Source: Pedococcus aerophilus
Lineage (GTDB): Bacteria; Actinomycetota; Actinomycetes; Actinomycetales; Dermatophilaceae
Length of the DNA stretch: 64,000 bases
Direction: 5' to 3'
NCBI RefSeq assembly: GCF_039532215.1
Contig: NZ_BAAARN010000001.1
Coordinates: 1,473,942-1,537,941, forward strand
Shown: positions 60,514 to 64,000 of the stretch, in pieces
Position numbering within the stretch: position 1 is the stretch's first letter
How the letters are laid out: every line of letters starts with the position of its first letter
The notes under the pieces: model-generated
The model's database searches: none
The model's input: the letters and a program-made list of their open reading frames with translations, nothing else
Told to the model about the DNA's origin: nothing
Position numbers and translations under genes: made by a program

Positions 60514-62565
60514 ATGTCCGCACCCGCGCCCGAGCGCAGCCCTGCGCCCACCCCCCAGCGCACCGTGCTCCCCCTGCTGCGCACCCACCAGGGTGGCCGC
60601 TCTGCGATGACCTGCAAGTTCAAGTGCGACGACGCCTGCAGCAAGCCGGTGCCGAACGAGACCGACAACTCCTACTTCGGCGACCTGGTCTCCTCGCTCG
60701 CTTCACGCCGGAACGTCCTCAAGGGTGGTGGCCTCGCTGCTGCCGTCGTGGGCCTCGGCGCGTTCGCCGGGACCGGTGCCGCCGCGGCGGCCCCCGCCGC
60801 GGCACCCGCCGGCACCCCCGCCACGGCCCCCAAGGGCTCGAAGTCGCCGTTCGGCTTCACCCCGATCCAGCCGCAGCCGGCCGGCACCGACAAGGTCGTC
60901 GTGCCCGAGGGCTTCGTCTGGTCGACCATCATCAGCTGGGGCGACCCGATCATCTCGGGCGCGCCGGAGTTCGACTTCGAGAAGCAGAGCGCCAAGGCCC
61001 AGGAGGGCCAGTTCGGCTACAACAACGACTACACCGTCCTCATCCCGGGCCCCGACGCCAACCGCGGGACCCTGGTGTGCAACAACGAGTACACCAACGA
61101 CGACCTGATGTTCCGCGGCTACACCGGCTCGGCCGGCCTCACCAACGAGCAGCTGCGGATCAGCATGGCCGCCCACGGCATGTCCGTCGTCGCCGTGCGC
61201 CGCCGCAACCCCCGTGACCAGTGGCGCCACGTGCGGATCGACCGCGTCAACCGCCGCGTCACCGCCACCACGCCGTTCCAGGTCGACGGCCCGGCCGCCG
61301 GCCACACGCTCCTCAAGACCTCGGCGGACACCTCAGGCCGCCGCGTGCTCGGCACCTTCGGCAACTGCTCCGGCGGTGTCACCCCCTGGGGAACGGTGCT
61401 GTCCGGTGAGGAGAACTTCAACGGCTACTTCTCCGCTGCGACCGCCCCGGCCGACCAGGCCGACGCGTACAAGCGCTACGGCCTGACCGGCTCGAAGGGC
61501 CGCGGCTGGGAGCGCGTGGACCAGCGCTTCGACGCCGTGCAGGAGCCCAACGAGGTCAACCGTTTCGGCTGGGTCGTCGAGCTGGACCCGTCGGACCCGT
61601 CCTCCACCCCGGTCAAGCACACCGCCATGGGCCGTCTCAAGCACGAGGGCGCCAACGTCACCATCGCTCCCGACGGCCGGGTCGTCGCCTACATGGGTGA
61701 CGACGAGCGCTTCGACTACCTCTACAAGTTCGTCTCGCACGGGAAGTACCAGAAGGGCGACTCGCGCAAGGCCCGCCAGAACAACCTCTCGCTGCTGTCC
61801 TCCGGCGACCTGTACGTCGCCAAGTTCACCGGTGACGGGTTCGAGGACGGCATCAGCGACGGCACCGGCTACTGGCTGCCGCTCGTCGTCGACGACACGT
61901 CGTACGTCGCGGGCATGAGCGTCGCCGAGGTGCTCGTCTGGACGCGTCTGGCCGCGGACAAGGTCGGCCCGACGAAGATGGACCGCCCCGAGGACGTCGA
62001 GCCGAACCTCGTCAACGGCCGCACCTACGTCGTCTGCACCAACAACTCCAGCCGCCAGCCGAGCCAGATCGACGAGGCCAACCCGCGCGCCAACAACAAG
62101 CACGGGCACATCATCGAGCTCGTCCCCTCCCGCGGTGACGACACGACGACGACCTTCACCTGGAAGATCGTCCTCATCGCCGGTGACCCCAACGACCCGA
62201 CGACCTACTTCAACGGGTACGACCGGTCCGAGGTCTCGCCGATCTCCTGCCCCGACAACGTCGCCTTCGACCACGAGGGCAACATGTGGATCGCGACGGA
62301 CGGCAACGCGCTCGGCGCCTGCGACGGGATGTACCTCTACCCGCTGTCCGGCCCGCACAAGGGTCACCTGCAGCAGTTCCTCTCGGTGCCGGCCTACTCC
62401 GAGTGCTGCGGCCCGCTCGTCACCTGGGACCAGAAGACGGTCCTCGCGGCGGTCCAGCACCCGGGCGAGACCGAGGGCGCCTCACCGGCGGCCCCGGCCA
62501 GCCAGTTCCCCTACCAGGGTGACGGACAGCCCCGCCCCAGCGTGATCCAGATCCGCCAGCGCTGA
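60514..62565 (+). CDS. phoX: PhoX-type alkaline phosphatase (DUF839), Tat-exported
   Basis: 683 residues. Twin-arginine signal SRRNVLKGG (R65-R66) followed by a hydrophobic Ala-rich segment; beta-propeller with LVCNNEYTN, NCSGGVTPWGTVLSGEENFNG-like core (GGVTPWGT) and DNVAFDHEGNMW. PhoX enzymes use Ca/Fe to hydrolyse phosphoesters outside the cell. The N-terminal 60 residues before RR include four Cys, as in many actinobacterial PhoX. ATG 60514 has CGGAGG; the PHO box is upstream. Confidence 0.92.
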   Translation: MSAPAPERSPAPTPQRTVLPLLRTHQGGRSAMTCKFKCDDACSKPVPNETDNSYFGDLVSSLASRRNVLKGGGLAAAVVGLGAFAGTGAAAAAPAAAPAGTPATAPKGSKSPFGFTPIQPQPAGTDKVVVPEGFVWSTIISWGDPIISGAPEFDFEKQSAKAQEGQFGYNNDYTVLIPGPDANRGTLVCNNEYTNDDLMFRGYTGSAGLTNEQLRISMAAHGMSVVAVRRRNPRDQWRHVRIDRVNRRVTATTPFQVDGPAAGHTLLKTSADTSGRRVLGTFGNCSGGVTPWGTVLSGEENFNGYFSAATAPADQADAYKRYGLTGSKGRGWERVDQRFDAVQEPNEVNRFGWVVELDPSDPSSTPVKHTAMGRLKHEGANVTIAPDGRVVAYMGDDERFDYLYKFVSHGKYQKGDSRKARQNNLSLLSSGDLYVAKFTGDGFEDGISDGTGYWLPLVVDDTSYVAGMSVAEVLVWTRLAADKVGPTKMDRPEDVEPNLVNGRTYVVCTNNSSRQPSQIDEANPRANNKHGHIIELVPSRGDDTTTTFTWKIVLIAGDPNDPTTYFNGYDRSEVSPISCPDNVAFDHEGNMWIATDGNALGACDGMYLYPLSGPHKGHLQQFLSVPAYSECCGPLVTWDQKTVLAAVQHPGETEGASPAAPASQFPYQGDGQPRPSVIQIRQR

Positions 62566-62584
62566 CCCCGCGCACCGGTGCGCC

Positions 62585-62625
62585 GAGGCGCCATACCGTC
62601 CCTGTCGTGGGCGGTATGGCGCCTC
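62585..62625. terminator. bidirectional terminator, 14-bp perfect stem
   Basis: gaggcgccataccg / cggtatggcgcctc with a 13-nt loop between convergent phoX and the polyprenyl synthase gene. Confidence 0.78.
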
Positions 62626-62666
62626 TGTCGCGTGGGGTGCGACGTCGGCGGCTCGGGGAAGGTGCG

Positions 62667-63668
62667 TCAGCCGACGCGGGTGACGACGCTGGTCGCCAAC
62701 GCGGCCAGGGCGGCCTTGGCCTCGCTGTCCGGCAGACCGGCCAGAGCGGCAGTGGCCTCGGCGGCCACGGCGTTGGTGCGCTCCTGCGCGCGTTCCATGG
62801 CGGGGTGGACCCGCAGCAGCGCCAGGGCCTCGGCGACGGTCGCGTCGTCCTGGGTCTCGGAGAGCAGCAGCTCCTGGAGCCGGGCGTCGGCCGGGTCGGT
62901 CGACGCGAGGGCGTACAGGACCGGCAGCGTCCGCTTGCCCTCACGCAGGTCCGTGCCCGGCGTCTTGCCGGTGTCCTCGGGGTCCGAGGCGATGTCGATG
63001 AGGTCGTCGGCGAGCTGGAACGCCATGCCGAGCCGCTCGCCGTACTCCCGCAGCGTCTCGGTGGTCGCGGCGTCGCACCCGCTGAACATCGCGCCGTACC
63101 GGGCAGCGGTCGCGATGAGCACACCAGTCTTGTCGGCGAGGACCTGCAGGTAGTAGTCGATCGCGTCGGCACCTGCCGGGGCACGGCGGGTGTCGCGGAT
63201 CTGGCCCGCGCACAACCGGATGAAGGTGCGGGCCTGGATCTTCACGGCCTCCGGGCCGAGGTCGGCGATGATCGACGACGCCGTGCCGAAGAGCAGGTCG
63301 CCGACGAGGATCGCCGTCGAGTTGTCGTACTTGGCGTTGGCGCTCGGGGCACCGCGGCGCACGTCCGCCTCGTCCATCACGTCGTCGTGGTACAGCGACG
63401 CGAGGTGGGTCAGCTCGACACCGGTGGCCGCCGCGACGACGTCGTCGTTGACGCCGGAGCCGACCTCGGACGCGAGCAGGGTGAGCAGCGGACGGAACCG
63501 CTTCCCCCCGGCCTCGGCGAGGTGGATGTTGGCACCGGCGATGAACGGGTCCTCGTGGTCGACCTCGCGCCGCAGCAGCGCGTCGACGGCCTCGAGGCCG
63601 TCGACGAGCCGGGCGTTCAGGGCGTCGGAGGTGGCCGGGAGGGCCAGGACCGGTGGGGTGGGGCTCAA
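62667..63668 (-). CDS. polyprenyl diphosphate synthase
   Basis: 333 residues. First Asp-rich motif DDVMDEAD and second DDLIDIASD, plus GGKRFRPLL, identify a long-chain trans-prenyl synthase, likely for the menaquinone side chain. TTG start 63668, 13 nt after the nuoN stop on the same strand, with no good ribosome-binding site. Linkage to nuo fits quinone supply. Confidence 0.92.
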   Translation of the reverse strand: MSPTPPVLALPATSDALNARLVDGLEAVDALLRREVDHEDPFIAGANIHLAEAGGKRFRPLLTLLASEVGSGVNDDVVAAATGVELTHLASLYHDDVMDEADVRRGAPSANAKYDNSTAILVGDLLFGTASSIIADLGPEAVKIQARTFIRLCAGQIRDTRRAPAGADAIDYYLQVLADKTGVLIATAARYGAMFSGCDAATTETLREYGERLGMAFQLADDLIDIASDPEDTGKTPGTDLREGKRTLPVLYALASTDPADARLQELLLSETQDDATVAEALALLRVHPAMERAQERTNAVAAEATAALAGLPDSEAKAALAALATSVVTRVG

Positions 63669-63681
63669 CGAGCAGTCCGGG

Positions 63682-64000
63682 TCATCGCAGCATGAACTGC
63701 GACGAGCGCTCGGCGAGGTCGAGGACCTGCGCCGGCAGCACGCCGAGGACGAGCGTGATGAGCGTGCCCACCGTGATCGCGACGGTGAGGTACGGCGACG
63801 CGGTCTCGGCGACGACGGCCTCCCCTGCCGGCGGCTCGGTGAAGTACATGAGCACGATGAGGCGGACGTAGACGAACGCCGTGATCACGCTGCACAGCAC
63901 ACCGATGACGACCAGCGACACCCCGGCGCGGCCACCGAATGCGACAGCAGGCGAGAAGGCGGCGAACTTCGCGGTGAAGCCCGACGTCAGCGGGATGCCG
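63682..64000 (-). CDS. nuoN: NADH-quinone oxidoreductase subunit N, C-terminal part (5' end outside window)
   Basis: I translated the frame to the window edge: 105 codons in phase. GIPLTSGFTAKFAAF and AFVYVRLIVLMYFTEP are NuoN C-terminal hallmarks. This is distinct from nuoN at 29847-31463, so a second nuo locus lies beyond 64000. Confidence 0.9.
   Translation of the reverse strand, partial: GIPLTSGFTAKFAAFSPAVAFGGRAGVSLVVIGVLCSVITAFVYVRLIVLMYFTEPPAGEAVVAETASPYLTVAITVGTLITLVLGVLPAQVLDLAERSSQFMLR

Overview
The window is about 72% G+C by impression, coding-dense, and uses many GTG (and some TTG) starts with GTGA/ATGA stop-start overlaps. Together with a PaaR-type regulator, DtxR- and GlnR-like sites, urease without ureE, KorAB and a soluble Ser/Thr kinase, this points to an actinobacterium. 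Protein style suggests Intrasporangiaceae/Dermatophilaceae (Janibacter/Knoellia/Terrabacter-like), which is an inference only. No phage, IS element or CRISPR array is visible; the window looks like chromosomal core plus lineage-specific metabolism.

Layout. 1-3443 (minus): molybdenum-hydroxylase maturation genes (XdhC/CoxF cut by the window edge, CoxE-like VWA, MoxR AAA+, MobA-like transferase), preceded by 3446-8959, a single-chain 1837-residue biotin carboxylase-BCCP-carboxyltransferase. 9159-12720 (plus): photolyase, CPBP protease and an SDR fused to TspO. 12857-18959: phenylacetate catabolism paaABCDE plus thiolase and hydroxyacyl-CoA dehydrogenase, with a PaaR-like operator in front and the TetR gene convergent at the end. 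19647-23662: a VAO-type oxidase, a SRPBCC protein, a second SDR and an unknown helical-barrel protein. 23900-29807: tRNA-Tyr, YajQ, a kinase, aminopeptidase N, cold-shock protein and HtpX. 29847-38852 (minus): a ten-gene complex I cluster nuoABCHIJKLMN lacking nuoD, E, F and G; the end of another nuoN enters at 63682-64000, so a second nuo locus exists. 38949-42891: small housekeeping and orphan genes, most with leaderless promoters. 43041-47611: urease ureABCFGD behind a GlnR-like site. 47776-50845: korAB. 50917-57064: a RarD permease, then an iron-siderophore ABC importer plus siderophore-interacting reductase behind a DtxR/IdeR box. 57208-64000: a DinB-like protein between two copies of a 75-bp palindromic repeat, an oxidase coupled to a PLP deaminase/aldolase, Tat-exported PhoX behind a PHO box, polyprenyl synthase, and the nuoN fragment.

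Regulation is unusually readable. At least a dozen genes have a -10-like hexamer (TAGGGT, TAGGCT, TAGCGT, TACCGT or CAGACT) 6-8 nt before the start codon and no Shine-Dalgarno, i.e. leaderless transcripts. Nutrient operators (N: GlnR-like; Fe: DtxR-like; P: PHO box; phenylacetate: PaaR-like) each sit in front of the matching operon.

Most notable oddities: the nuo cluster without nuoD; the 75-bp repeat pair; a palindromic element inside the paaD 5' end; an SDR-TspO fusion beside photolyase; a terminator-like hairpin in the csp leader; a 12-bp tandem repeat lengthening NuoK; a 22-codon mini-ORF bridging korA and korB; and a heptamer GGCATAC/GTATGCC that keeps rare codons in both reading senses.
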